Positions 51,271-62,985 of a stretch of 64,000 bases of DNA are shown here, piece by piece. The DNA is from Acidobacteriota bacterium (GTDB taxonomy: Bacteria > Acidobacteriota > Blastocatellia > RBC074). The first letter of the stretch is position 1, and each line of letters opens with the position of its first letter. The stretch is from contig JADJXM010000022.1 of the NCBI GenBank assembly GCA_016715865.1, positions 31,823-95,822 on the forward strand, given 5' to 3'. The translations under genes and the position numbers were made by a program. The notes beneath the pieces were generated by a model. It made no database searches. It saw only the letters and a list, made by a program, of their open reading frames with translations, and had not been told where the DNA came from.

Positions 51271-54200
51271 ATGAGAATACGCAGCATTTTATTTGTTTGC
51301 CTTGGAATATTCACTTTGTTTGCCTCACATTCTTCCGCGCAGACAGGCAGGACTGCTTCAGCCCCGTTGAAGCCGAACGTGATCTTTATTCTGGCCGACG
51401 ACCTTGGATACGGTGATCTTGGAGTTTATGGCCAGCGACTGATCGAGACGCCGAATCTCGATCGCATGGCATCCGAGGGGATGCGGTTTACGCAGTTTTA
51501 TGCCGGCGCAACAGTCTGTGCTCCTTCACGATCGGTATTAATGACTGGCAAACACACAGGTCGCACCACCGTCAGAGGTAACGCCGGCGGTGAAAATATC
51601 CATATCCAATCACTGCGAAGCACTGATAAAACGGTCGCCGAGATCTTCAAAGAGGCCGGCTACGCGACTTCGCTGTTCGGGAAATGGGGTCTCGGCGAGA
51701 TCGGCTCCGATGGGCATCCGAACAAAAAAGGCTTCGACGAGTTCTTTGGTTATCTCAATCAGCGCCACGCTCACAACTATTATCCATCGTTCCTCATTCA
51801 CAATGGTGAAAAGTTCCCGTTGCGCAATGTGCCAGAGAAAGAGGACCCGGGCGGATGGGGCTGGGCGAAGGAGAAGATAGATTACTCACACGACGTAATC
51901 ATGGACCGCGCCATGAACTGGCTGGCCGGGAATCGAAACAAGCCCTTTTTTATGTATATGGCTCTGACGATTCCGCATGCCAACAATGAAGGCAGCCAGG
52001 GAACAGGCAACGGCCAGGAGGTCCCGGATTACGGTATCTACAAGGACAAGCCCTGGTCGGATTCCGACAAGGGGCAGGCGGCCATGATTTCGCGCATGGA
52101 CAGTGACATCGGAAAATTGATGGGCAGGCTGAAAGAATACGGAATCGATGAAAATACCCTTGTCATCTTCTCATCCGACAACGGTCCCCATCAGGAAGGC
52201 CGCAACAATCCCGAACTGTTCGATGCGAACGGCCCGCTGCGGGGCATGAAACGTGCGCTCTACGAAGGTGGAATCCGGGTGCCGATGATCGCCCGCTGGC
52301 CGGGACGTGTCAGAGCTAAGACTGTGAGCGATCTTGCCGGATATTCAGGCGATTTCTTTGCGACTGCCTGCGATTTGACCGGCCAGAAACTTCCTGCCGG
52401 GCTCGATTCAATCAGCTTTCTGCCGACTTTGCTGGGCAAATTTCACGACCAGCAAAAGCATCATTACCTGTACTGGGAGTTTTACGAACAGGGCGGGCGG
52501 CAGGCCGTGCGCTTCGGCAACTGGAAGGCTATCCGCCAGCCAATGTTCACGGGCAGGGTACAGCTCTACGACCTGTCAACCGACATCGGAGAGATGAACG
52601 ATCTGGCCGACAACAAACCCGAGATCATTTCAGAAGCTGTCAAAATGATGAATGAAGCTCATGTCAGGGATCCGAACTGGAAGGTGAGCGGGCAGGCTCC
52701 CGGCGTCAGTCCTTCGACGATGGCCTACGGCAAATTGAAGACGCGATGGTCAAAAGATGTTTCAGCGGAGTTGCCTCATCCGGAATATCCCCGGCCGAAC
52801 ATGGTTCGCGGCAACTGGATAAATCTGAACGGCCCATGGAGCTACAGCATCACGCAGTCAAATGACGGGGTTCCGGGACAGTGGGCGGGTAATATCCTGG
52901 TGCCTTTTCCAATCGAATCCCAACTCTCCGGCGTTCAGTTGCGAGTGACGGACGAACAGCGATTGTGGTACCGGCGTGGATTCGAAAGACCGCGCCTCAA
53001 ACCGAATGAAAGACTGCTGCTCAATTTCGGCGCAGTCGACTGGCACGCGATCGTCTATGTCAACGGCAAACTGGTCGGAGAACACAAGGGCGGCTACGAC
53101 CCGTTCAGCTTCGACATCACGGCTGCTCTGTCGGATGACAAACAGCAGACGATCACCGTCAGCGTCCGGGACAGGACGGACAAGGCGAACTATCCCCGCG
53201 GAAAACAGAAGAACCAGCCGGGCGGTATCTTCTACACTCCTGTTACGGGCATCTGGCAGACGGTTTGGATGGAGACCGTCAATGCTTCCCGCATCGACTG
53301 CCTGAAGATCGTTCCGGATATCGATTCACGCGCTGTCGATATCGAGATCAATGCGACCTCGTCAACACCGATACGAGCACATGTTTCGGTGCTCTCGGAC
53401 GGAAAAGTAATCTCTGAAAAGATCGTCGCCCTGCCGGATGGCCGGGGCAGGGCATTCCTGTCGGTCGTCAATCCGCGGCTCTGGTCGCCTGAAGATCCAT
53501 ACCTCTACGATCTCAAAGTCTCGCTGCTCGCCAATAATAAGACGGTCGATGAGGTGGCGAGCTATTTCGGAATGCGAAAGACATCGCTCATCAAGGATGC
53601 GCGAGGCATTGTCCGAATGGCGCTCAACAACAAGCCGTATTTTCAGGCCGGCCCGCTCGACCAGGGGTGGTGGCCCGACGGGTTGTACACCGCGCCGACC
53701 GATGAAGCTCTCAAATACGATATCGAGATGACGCGACGGCTCGGATTCAACCTCGCTCGTAAGCATGTCAAAGTCGAACCCGCACGCTGGTATTACTGGG
53801 CAGACAAGCTCGGATTGCTGGTCTGGCAGGACATGCCGAACGGCGGCGGCGGCATCAGCGTCACAGACAGCAAAGACCTTGAATACGCGCCGGATGATGC
53901 GGCGCAGTTCAAAACCGAACTCAAATCAATGATCGATGCTCTGCATAACCATCCTTCGATTATCGTCTGGGTAGCGTTCAATGAAGGGTGGGGGCAGCAC
54001 AATACCAATGAAATACTGAAGTGGATCAAAAACTACGATCCTTCACGCCTCATCGATGGGCCGAGTGGCTGGACCGACCGTGGATACGGGGACCTGTACG
54101 ACATTCATCGTTATCCCGGCCCGGCAATGTTCCCGACGCAACCCGATCGCGCAACCGTGCTGAGCGAGTTCGGAGGTCTGGGTTTGATCGTGCAGAATCA

Positions 54201-54921
54201 CCTTTGGATCGAGGACCGAAACTGGGGTTACCAGCAGTTCGATACGACTGAAAAGCTGCGCGCGAGGTACCGCGAACTGATCGACGAATTGAAAATCCTT
54301 GTGCAGAGCGGGCTCTCGGCGGCGATTTACACTCAGACCACAGATGTCGAGGTCGAAGTCAACGGGCTGATGACCTATGACCGCGCGGTCGTCAAGTTCG
54401 ATGAGTCTGAAATGATGCGACTGCACAGCGAACTCTACAAACCAGTGACCGAGTCGATTTATCCTCGTCTGATCTTGTCGACCAGCGAGATGAATCCGGC
54501 AACCTGGCGTTATACGACTGATGATCCGGGAACCGAATGGTTCAAACCCGAGTTCAATGATGCTGGATGGAAGAGCGGAGGAGGGCCTATCGGCGATCCT
54601 GACGGCGGGACCTATCGAATCACTACTCCTGTAAAAGCGAATCGTGCCTGGTTCCGGCGAACATTCACACTTCAGGATACAGACTTCTCGAACCTGATGA
54701 TGAGGATTCAGGCGAACGACAGTGTGACCGTCTATCTGAATGGGGTCAGAGTGCGACAGGAAGGCGGACATTCTCCGGGGTATCGCTTGAGTTATCTCGG
54801 GCCTGAAGCCGCGCGCGCTCTGAAGAAAGGCGAAAACGTCATCGCGGTTACTGTGCAAAGGCAACGCCATCCTATCTTCATGGATGCCGGATTGATCGAT
54901 ATGACTCCGGTTGTGAAGTGA
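51271..54921 (+). CDS. Secreted fusion of a sulfatase and a GH2 glycoside hydrolase
   Basis: This 1216-residue protein has a signal peptide (ILFVCLGIFTLFASHSSAQ). Residues about 34-480 are a sulfatase, with PNVIFILADDLGYGDLG, formylglycine Cys83 in CAPSRSVLMTG, KWGLGE and LYDLSTDIGEMNDLA. From about residue 510 it becomes a GH2 protein: sugar-binding domain (NWINLNGPWSYSI), immunoglobulin-like domain, and TIM barrel with acid/base Glu905 in FNEGWGQ and nucleophile Glu966 in LSEFGG. The last 130 residues are a galactose-binding-like domain (NDAGWKSGGGPIGDPDGG). Both active sites look intact and no frame defect joins them, so it appears to be a real two-activity enzyme for sulfated glycans. It follows the sulfatase gene after 34 bases. 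Confidence 0.9.
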   Translation: MRIRSILFVCLGIFTLFASHSSAQTGRTASAPLKPNVIFILADDLGYGDLGVYGQRLIETPNLDRMASEGMRFTQFYAGATVCAPSRSVLMTGKHTGRTTVRGNAGGENIHIQSLRSTDKTVAEIFKEAGYATSLFGKWGLGEIGSDGHPNKKGFDEFFGYLNQRHAHNYYPSFLIHNGEKFPLRNVPEKEDPGGWGWAKEKIDYSHDVIMDRAMNWLAGNRNKPFFMYMALTIPHANNEGSQGTGNGQEVPDYGIYKDKPWSDSDKGQAAMISRMDSDIGKLMGRLKEYGIDENTLVIFSSDNGPHQEGRNNPELFDANGPLRGMKRALYEGGIRVPMIARWPGRVRAKTVSDLAGYSGDFFATACDLTGQKLPAGLDSISFLPTLLGKFHDQQKHHYLYWEFYEQGGRQAVRFGNWKAIRQPMFTGRVQLYDLSTDIGEMNDLADNKPEIISEAVKMMNEAHVRDPNWKVSGQAPGVSPSTMAYGKLKTRWSKDVSAELPHPEYPRPNMVRGNWINLNGPWSYSITQSNDGVPGQWAGNILVPFPIESQLSGVQLRVTDEQRLWYRRGFERPRLKPNERLLLNFGAVDWHAIVYVNGKLVGEHKGGYDPFSFDITAALSDDKQQTITVSVRDRTDKANYPRGKQKNQPGGIFYTPVTGIWQTVWMETVNASRIDCLKIVPDIDSRAVDIEINATSSTPIRAHVSVLSDGKVISEKIVALPDGRGRAFLSVVNPRLWSPEDPYLYDLKVSLLANNKTVDEVASYFGMRKTSLIKDARGIVRMALNNKPYFQAGPLDQGWWPDGLYTAPTDEALKYDIEMTRRLGFNLARKHVKVEPARWYYWADKLGLLVWQDMPNGGGGISVTDSKDLEYAPDDAAQFKTELKSMIDALHNHPSIIVWVAFNEGWGQHNTNEILKWIKNYDPSRLIDGPSGWTDRGYGDLYDIHRYPGPAMFPTQPDRATVLSEFGGLGLIVQNHLWIEDRNWGYQQFDTTEKLRARYRELIDELKILVQSGLSAAIYTQTTDVEVEVNGLMTYDRAVVKFDESEMMRLHSELYKPVTESIYPRLILSTSEMNPATWRYTTDDPGTEWFKPEFNDAGWKSGGGPIGDPDGGTYRITTPVKANRAWFRRTFTLQDTDFSNLMMRIQANDSVTVYLNGVRVRQEGGHSPGYRLSYLGPEAARALKKGENVIAVTVQRQRHPIFMDAGLIDMTPVVK

Positions 54922-54933
54922 AGAGTTTGCATG

Positions 54934-54955
54934 GAGTACCGCATTTATGCGGGTT
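54934..54955. repeat. Single CCGCATTTATGCGG palindrome
   Basis: CCGCA-TTTA-TGCGG at 54939-54952 is a perfect 5-base stem with flanking GAGTA. It is the same core as the inverted pair at 57768-57825 and lies just after the sulfatase/GH2 stop codon. Confidence 0.6.
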
Positions 54956-55042
54956 TTGCAGTTCGCTCAAACAAATGAGGTATTTCATTCAAGATAAATA
55001 GTCTGTAACTCAAGTTTCTTGTATTCAAGACCGGAAAAAAAG

Positions 55043-55206
55043 TTAATCGCAGAGGCCGCAAAGAAGCGCAAAGAATTTAATCGCAAAGGCCGCAAAGGAG
55101 CAAAGATTTTTTGGTGATATGAATATCCGGATTATTGCCCATTGGATATAATTCGAATACTGATCTTCCCTGTATATCTTTGCCCCTTTGCGGCCTCTGC
55201 GATTAA
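55043..55206. repeat. Inverted repeat of the word CGCAAAGG in the gap before the SecA-like gene
   Basis: The 354-base convergent gap 54922-55275 has no gene. It contains two direct copies (55043-55078, TTAATCGCAGAGGCCGCAAA and on; 55079-55108, TAATCGCAAAGGCCGCAAAG) and one inverted copy (55176-55206). Arms are made of CGCAAAG words. The layout matches the element before rhaI. Confidence 0.85.
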
Positions 55207-55275
55207 TTTCTTCCGAATTTAAATGCCCGAAAATTTAGGTTACAGAGTAATAAAGTGCTATAAGAAAGTCTGTTA

Positions 55276-57705
<2,430 letters not shown>

Positions 57706-57767
57706 GCTCTATTTCATAACGGAAAGATGAAAACGAAGCAAATGATTATTCCCGAGCTTTGTACGAA

Positions 57768-57825
57768 ACACCGCATTTACGAGGAGACATTCAGCGAGAT
57801 TCCCAACCCTCATAAATGCGGTGCT
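57768..57825. repeat. Inverted pair of ACCGCATTTATG-type units
   Basis: ACACCGCATTTACGAGG at 57768-57784 is inverted at 57808-57825 (CCTCATAAATGCGGTGCT) with a short spacer. It lies in the intergenic gap upstream of the SecA-like start and downstream of the small secreted protein's stop. Confidence 0.75.
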
Positions 57826-57859
57826 CAATGCAGGTCAGCTTTGATATACCGGATTCTCT

Positions 57860-58300
57860 CTACTGACAATCGACGGCGACGATTTCGGGTTTAACCGAAT
57901 GTCCGGCAAGGAACTTTGCATTATCGATAGCCTTGCGTTCGGTTCTCGACACCAGGATCTCATGACTGACTTGAAGGCCCTCTGTCCAGATGTTGCCAAG
58001 GAAGTACTGATTGCCGTATCGACGAAATTCGAGCCGGCTGCCTTTGGAAGCTTTGAGGTTTCGGACGACCTGTGTGATGACCATGACGTTGGCTTTTTCC
58101 TCAAAATTACTCAACTGCACCAGCCCTGGAGTCGAGCTCTTTCTGATCGTGTATTCCCCGGCCGGCATTGATTTATTGCCGACGACGAAATCGAACGGGA
58201 TGTTTGCTTTCAGATCCACCGAGGCTCCAGAGCCTGCAAAAGCCAGCGGCGTGATCAGCAGTGCGGTCAATGTGACGAGGTATAGAATCTGCTTTTTCAT
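57860..58300 (-). CDS. Small secreted protein of unknown function
   Basis: The 146-residue protein has a signal peptide (ILYLVTLTALLITPLAFAG). The mature part, ASVDLKANIPFDFVVGNKSMPAGEYTIRKS, is a beta-rich pattern that I associate with abundant small secreted proteins of acidobacteria, without known function. Near the C-terminus LEFRRYGNQYFLGNIWTEG is aromatic-rich. ATG 58300 is chosen because AAGGAG lies 6 bases upstream; the longer frame from 58348 would hide the signal peptide. It is divergent from the sigma factor gene and lies next to the SecA-like gene. Confidence 0.8.
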   Translation of the reverse strand: MKKQILYLVTLTALLITPLAFAGSGASVDLKANIPFDFVVGNKSMPAGEYTIRKSSTPGLVQLSNFEEKANVMVITQVVRNLKASKGSRLEFRRYGNQYFLGNIWTEGLQVSHEILVSRTERKAIDNAKFLAGHSVKPEIVAVDCQ

Positions 58301-58563
58301 AGTAACTCCTTCAATGTTCTTGCGTTTACCTTTTACCTTGTCGGTCATTTCATATTTTTTGACCGATCAATTTTTCCCTTCACACATGCTTGCGTATTCC
58401 ATAATCGAATCCCGTCATCGAATGTGTAATTTTTTCTTGAGCCGTTCATCATTAAAGATTCGCTTATTGTATGAGGGCATCTTGTGCTAAATTAGGCCGG
58501 TAAACTCCTGTCATGCTGGTAAATATTAGACTCGATTAAATTAATGGAAGATTGTGAGGGTGC

Positions 58564-59145
58564 GTGAGCATACCTGCGGGAGAAGTGACGCAGCTGCTTC
58601 TGGCCTGGGGAGAGGGTGATAAAGAGGCCCTCGCCAGGCTTGTCCCGCTGGTCCAGTCCGAGCTTAAGCAGATAGCCAGGCGCTATATGAGGCGTGAGCG
58701 ACCGGATCATACGTTGCAGCCTACAGCCCTCGTTAATGAAGCCTATCTTAGACTGATCGAGGGGAATTCAGTGAAGTGGCAAAGCCGGGCCCATTTTTTC
58801 GGGATCGCGGCCAATCTGATGAGGCAGATTCTTGTAGATAATGCGCGCCGCCATATGCAGCTCAAAAGGGGAGGCGATGCTTTGCGAGTTTCATTGACGG
58901 CCGCTGAGGCATTGGGCGATCAGAAGGATGCAGGAATCATAGCTCTTGATGATGCGCTGAACAGTCTGGCCGAGTTCGACTCCAGAAAGAGCAAAATCAT
59001 CGAACTGCGATTTTTCGGTGGACTGACTGAGGAAGAGACTGCCGAAGCATTAAATATGCCTTTGCGCACCACTCAGCGTGAATGGCGTCTGGCCAGAGCA
59101 TGGCTGTTCAATCAACTGAAATCCAAAGATGATTCCGAATCCTGA
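58564..59145 (+). CDS. ECF-type RNA polymerase sigma factor (TIGR02999-like)
   Basis: The 193-residue protein begins on GTG. It has sigma region 2 (LVPLVQSELKQIARRYMRRERPDHTLQPTALVNEAYLRL), a middle helix (HFFGIAANLMRQILVDNARR) and region 4 (IIELRFFGGLTEEETAEALNMPLRTTQREWRLARAWL), the helix-turn-helix for the -35 element. This is the TIGR02999/Sigma70-ECF pattern. GAGGG lies about 8 bases upstream of the start. It is 52 bases upstream of a Ser/Thr kinase gene on the same strand. In such pairs the kinase may control the sigma factor by phosphorylation, which is inference here. Confidence 0.9.
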   Translation: MSIPAGEVTQLLLAWGEGDKEALARLVPLVQSELKQIARRYMRRERPDHTLQPTALVNEAYLRLIEGNSVKWQSRAHFFGIAANLMRQILVDNARRHMQLKRGGDALRVSLTAAEALGDQKDAGIIALDDALNSLAEFDSRKSKIIELRFFGGLTEEETAEALNMPLRTTQREWRLARAWLFNQLKSKDDSES

Positions 59146-59197
59146 GCCATTCCCGGCACTTTAATAACCGATCATAATCGATCGATCCCGGGAGTTT

Positions 59198-62100
59198 GTG
59201 GGGGGGGAGAGGGAAATTGCCGTTCTATTATCGTCGAATGATGGGGCCGGAAGTTTTCTGTCCGGGATTGTCGGCTTGCCGGATGCTGAATCCTCGACGC
59301 TTACGGAGACTCTCAGGGGTACCGCAGAGAAAATCAGCCATTTTCGGATCCTCTCAAAGATAGGCGCCGGAGGTATGGGCGGGGTCTGGCTGGCTGAAGA
59401 TACACGCCTCGATCGTCCCGTCGCTCTAAAAATGCTACCACGCCGTTTTATGGGGGACCCGGATTTGTTGCACCGGTTCGATCGCGAAGCCAAAGCAGCA
59501 TCCATGCTCAATCATCCTAACATCCTCACGATATATGAGATTGGCAAGATCGGTCAGAAGCATTTCATTGCCACGGAATATATTGAAGGCATGACTTTGC
59601 GTGACCGGTTGAAACAGGGAGCATTTTTACCGTCAGATGTTATGAAAATTTCCATACAGATTGCCTCGGCGATTCAGGCGGCGCATAAAGCCGGGATTAT
59701 CCATAGAGATATCAAACCCGATAACATCATGATTCGGCCGGATGGGCTGATCAAGGTTCTGGATTTTGGTCTGGCGCGTTTTAGCCCTTTATTGCCTGAA
59801 GGATCAAACAATCAGGAAAAACATAACAAGCTCGAACCAAGTACCATACCCGGGATGCTGGTTGGAACTCCCAGGTATATGGCCCCTGAACAGGCGCGGG
59901 GAAAAAAAGTCGATTACCGGGTGGACATCTTCAGCATCGGAGTTGTGATGTATGAAATGCTTGCCGGGTGTCCCCCATTTCGGGGAGAAACGTTGGCGGA
60001 CCAGTTAGCTGCCATTCTGGAACGCCAGCCCGAGCCCCTTAAGAAATCCTGCCCTGATATCTCGCCGGATCTCGAACGGATTGTCGAAAAAGCGCTGGCG
60101 AAGAATCCGGATTCGCGTTATCAATCAGCTGAAGAATTGATCAACGATTTACGGCTTCAACAAAGCGGGCAGTACTCTCAAGGCGGCACGAAGGTTCAAA
60201 GCGGATCTCAACCAGCGAGACATCCAACCGGAACACCTGCCGCCGCATCCATGATAGCGACGATAAGGGAGGAAATTGCAGACAGCACTCGCCGGACTCG
60301 ATTCAGCGGAGTGATACTGATCCTGCTGGTTGTATTGGTTGCCGGCTATCTTGGTTCAAGCAGGTGGATGGGGTGGTGGCCATTCGGGCAGGTTCTTCAG
60401 CCACCGCTTGCAGAGGCCGTCCCCTGGTACGAGATTGGTACACAGGCTATGCGTGATGGTTCCTATGAGCAGGCGAGGGAGTTCCTGGAGCAGGCCGTGC
60501 GTAAAGATCCTAAATTCGCGCTCGCCCGCGCCCGCCTGGCAGAGGCTCTCTCCGAACAGGACTATTCTGACGATGCTCAACAGCAGTTGTTTCAGGTTTA
60601 TGAACTGATACCCGACCGGTCGAAACTTTCAACGCTCGACAGATTGAATCTGGAAGCGATTCTCTTTTCAGTAAGCCGAAACTACTCCGGCGCAATCGAC
60701 AATTACTCACACATGGTCGACCTCGCACCGGCGAATGAGAGGTCGAGAGTTTTTCTGGACCTTGGCCGAGCCTATGAAAAGGATTATGAAACCGGCAAGG
60801 CGATTGAGAGTTATCAGAAGGCATTGGATGTCGATCCTGAATCAGCGGCGGCAAATCTGCGCCTGGGTGTCATCTATGGCGAGCGCGAAAAGGATCTGAC
60901 AAAATCGGAAGCATCGTTCAAACAGGCTGAGGCGTTATACCGGCAGGCCGATAACAAAGAAGGGCTGGCCGCCGTCTATTTCAATATAGGCATGATTTAT
61001 GACGCCTTGAGCAAGCTTGATGTCGCCCGGCAGCAGTTGCAGCTGGCGATTGACTCCGGCAGCCCGTACCTGGCTACTCGGGCGCAGATTCATCTGAGCG
61101 GTAACTCACTGGCTGCGGGCAAGCTGGAACAGGCGCGGCAGGAAGTAGACAAAGGCCTCGATCTGGCGCAAAAGTCTCAAATGCGGAGCGTTTACACCCT
61201 AGGCCTGCTTGCGAAAGCCGGGATCTTTCACGAAACAGGAGAATTTGAGGAGGCGGAAAAATATTTCAATCAGGCGATTCAATCAGCAAGGTCTTACAAC
61301 GGACGATACTACACCGCACTGGCTCAAAACAATCTGGGCAGTCTGCTCATTCAACGTGGCAGACTCGATGAAGGTATACGTATTGTCGAACCCGCATTTA
61401 AATTCTTTGAGTCGGCGAGGTACAGAAACGAAGAATTGCGGGCTCTGTTGATTCTCGCCCGAGCCAAACGATTGAAGATGGACTACGGCGGCGCGAAAAT
61501 ATCCTATGATGCATTGCTGCCTCTGGCCAGAAAATCAGGAGACGACCAGATCGTAGCATTGGTTCATTCTGAAATCAGCCAGCTTTTTATCTTTCAGGAA
61601 CGGTACCCTCAGGCGACCGAGCACATCGACGAATCTTATCGGACTTATCAGCAACTCGGGTTGAAATTGAGACTGCCGTATTCTCTGATGCGGCGCGCGC
61701 GTGTCTCCTGGCAGTTGGGAGATTATCAGACCGCCAGAGCAGCAATCAAAGAAGCCTGGTCTCACGCCGGACAAAGTGATGTCATACATGAGCTTCAAGT
61801 GCTAGAATCCGAGGTTCTTTTGAGCCAGGGGAACTCAAAGGAGGCGGAGCTGAAAAGCACGGCATTTCTTAACGGGATAAAATCGACATACCCGGAGCTT
61901 CAGGTTACAGCCAGGCGTATTCAGGGGCAGTCGATGGCGCTTAACGGGTCTGTTCGCAGGGCAAGACAACTTTGCCTTGAATCATTAAAGGAGGCAAGAA
62001 ATCTGACCGATCAGCGATTACTGGCTGATTCGCTGCTGGCGCTGTCTCAGATCGATGCCCTCAACGCGAACTGGGCTGAATCAGTTTCTGGCGCGACTGA

Positions 62101-62344
62101 AGCTCGGGAATTATATTCCAGACAGGATCGCCCGGAGTCAGAATGGCGGGCATGGCTGATTCTGGCCCGTGCCCGCCAGGCTATCGGCACACCTCTCGAA
62201 GCAAAGCAATCCGCGCTTACCGCTTCTGAAAAGTTGAAACTCCTTATACAACAATGGGGAGATACCTCATACAACCGGTATCGGACCAGACCGGATATAC
62301 GACTGCAATTAGCCCAACTCGATGCTTTGCTAGCTGAAAAATAA
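59198..62344 (+). CDS. Membrane Ser/Thr protein kinase with TPR repeats
   Basis: The 1048-residue protein has a short N-terminal extension, then a Hanks-type kinase domain: glycine loop GAGGMGGV (56-63), Lys78 in VALKML, catalytic HRD at 169-171 in HRDIKPDN, DFG at 189-191 and MAPEQARG. One transmembrane helix lies near 370-388 (GVILILLVVLVAGYLG), so the C-terminal part is outside. That part is about 650 residues of TPR-like repeats (ALARARLAEALSEQDY, AIDNYSHMVDLAPANE, IESYQKALDVDPESAA). It probably senses something in the envelope and signals to the sigma factor encoded just upstream. The GTG start at 59198 is immediately followed by a run of eight G, so a one-base change would alter the frame. 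Confidence 0.88.
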   Translation: MGGEREIAVLLSSNDGAGSFLSGIVGLPDAESSTLTETLRGTAEKISHFRILSKIGAGGMGGVWLAEDTRLDRPVALKMLPRRFMGDPDLLHRFDREAKAASMLNHPNILTIYEIGKIGQKHFIATEYIEGMTLRDRLKQGAFLPSDVMKISIQIASAIQAAHKAGIIHRDIKPDNIMIRPDGLIKVLDFGLARFSPLLPEGSNNQEKHNKLEPSTIPGMLVGTPRYMAPEQARGKKVDYRVDIFSIGVVMYEMLAGCPPFRGETLADQLAAILERQPEPLKKSCPDISPDLERIVEKALAKNPDSRYQSAEELINDLRLQQSGQYSQGGTKVQSGSQPARHPTGTPAAASMIATIREEIADSTRRTRFSGVILILLVVLVAGYLGSSRWMGWWPFGQVLQPPLAEAVPWYEIGTQAMRDGSYEQAREFLEQAVRKDPKFALARARLAEALSEQDYSDDAQQQLFQVYELIPDRSKLSTLDRLNLEAILFSVSRNYSGAIDNYSHMVDLAPANERSRVFLDLGRAYEKDYETGKAIESYQKALDVDPESAAANLRLGVIYGEREKDLTKSEASFKQAEALYRQADNKEGLAAVYFNIGMIYDALSKLDVARQQLQLAIDSGSPYLATRAQIHLSGNSLAAGKLEQARQEVDKGLDLAQKSQMRSVYTLGLLAKAGIFHETGEFEEAEKYFNQAIQSARSYNGRYYTALAQNNLGSLLIQRGRLDEGIRIVEPAFKFFESARYRNEELRALLILARAKRLKMDYGGAKISYDALLPLARKSGDDQIVALVHSEISQLFIFQERYPQATEHIDESYRTYQQLGLKLRLPYSLMRRARVSWQLGDYQTARAAIKEAWSHAGQSDVIHELQVLESEVLLSQGNSKEAELKSTAFLNGIKSTYPELQVTARRIQGQSMALNGSVRRARQLCLESLKEARNLTDQRLLADSLLALSQIDALNANWAESVSGATEARELYSRQDRPESEWRAWLILARARQAIGTPLEAKQSALTASEKLKLLIQQWGDTSYNRYRTRPDIRLQLAQLDALLAEK

Positions 62345-62399
62345 TCAATGATCGGGTTGACCAGATCAACCTTTGTATAACCAATGATGGAGGAGACCA

Positions 62400-62699
62400 A
62401 TGTCTGAGGAACCAATACGAGCCGGACAGGGGATATATACTGCCGCCGGAAGAAGAAATAAACAAAAAGGGGTTTGCGTTGCCTTTGACGATAATGGCAT
62501 CTGGGATATCAAAGAGGCAAAGGATGGATCAATTATCATTCTTATTCCGCCAGACTCGAAATGGAAAGTGACGACCGAGCAACCTCTCAATACACAAAGA
62601 AAAATAGTCATCTTCCGCGAAGGCGCCACTGTTCGACGCGAAGGCCCTTTCCTGGATTCGGATGAAATCCATCTTGGGTACACGCATCCTGCAGACTGA
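62400..62699 (+). CDS. Small hypothetical protein
   Basis: The 99-residue soluble protein starts after GGAGGA. It is rich in charged residues and has short beta-like segments (GVCVAFDDNGIWDIKE, GSIIILIPPDSKWKV). I do not recognise it. It follows the kinase gene after 55 bases on the same strand and is followed by a strong terminator, which supports it being the last gene of the sigma factor/kinase transcript. No function is proposed. Confidence 0.65.
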   Translation: MSEEPIRAGQGIYTAAGRRNKQKGVCVAFDDNGIWDIKEAKDGSIIILIPPDSKWKVTTEQPLNTQRKIVIFREGATVRREGPFLDSDEIHLGYTHPAD

Positions 62700-62740
62700 G
62701 CTGTCTTGACCTAAGATAAACCAGCAGGCCATCAGAAGGA

Positions 62741-62776
62741 CTGAAAGTGTGCTGTGATCAGCACACTTTCAGTTTT
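62741..62776 (+). terminator. Rho-independent terminator after the sigma/kinase operon
   Basis: CTGAAAGTGTGCTG (62741-62754), loop TGAT, and CAGCACACTTTCAG (62759-62772) form a perfect 14-base stem, followed by TTTT. It lies 41 bases after the preceding gene's stop, and the rest of the 286-base gap to 62985 has no other gene that I can support. Confidence 0.88.
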
Positions 62777-62985
62777 CTACGCTTTTCAAGCCGGTCAAAG
62801 TTGACTGATCCTTCCGGTTTCGCTACTCTTTCAAGGATCATTCAAAGACAACAAAATACTAAGAAGACCAGACGGCACATCAATTAGGCAAACATATCCC
62901 ACAACACCAATCCAGGATGCAAACCTGATTGGCGACTTCGCCATGCGTCCCGGGCCAATCCAAAAACGCGAGGACATCGTCAGAA

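Noticed and set aside
54043..54870. 275-codon frame on the - strand
   Set aside because: Antisense to the GH2 domain of the fusion; no independent support.
55043..55206. Possible CRISPR array from iterated CGCAAAGG units
   Set aside because: Units are too short, some are inverted, spacers are not regular and no cas gene is present.
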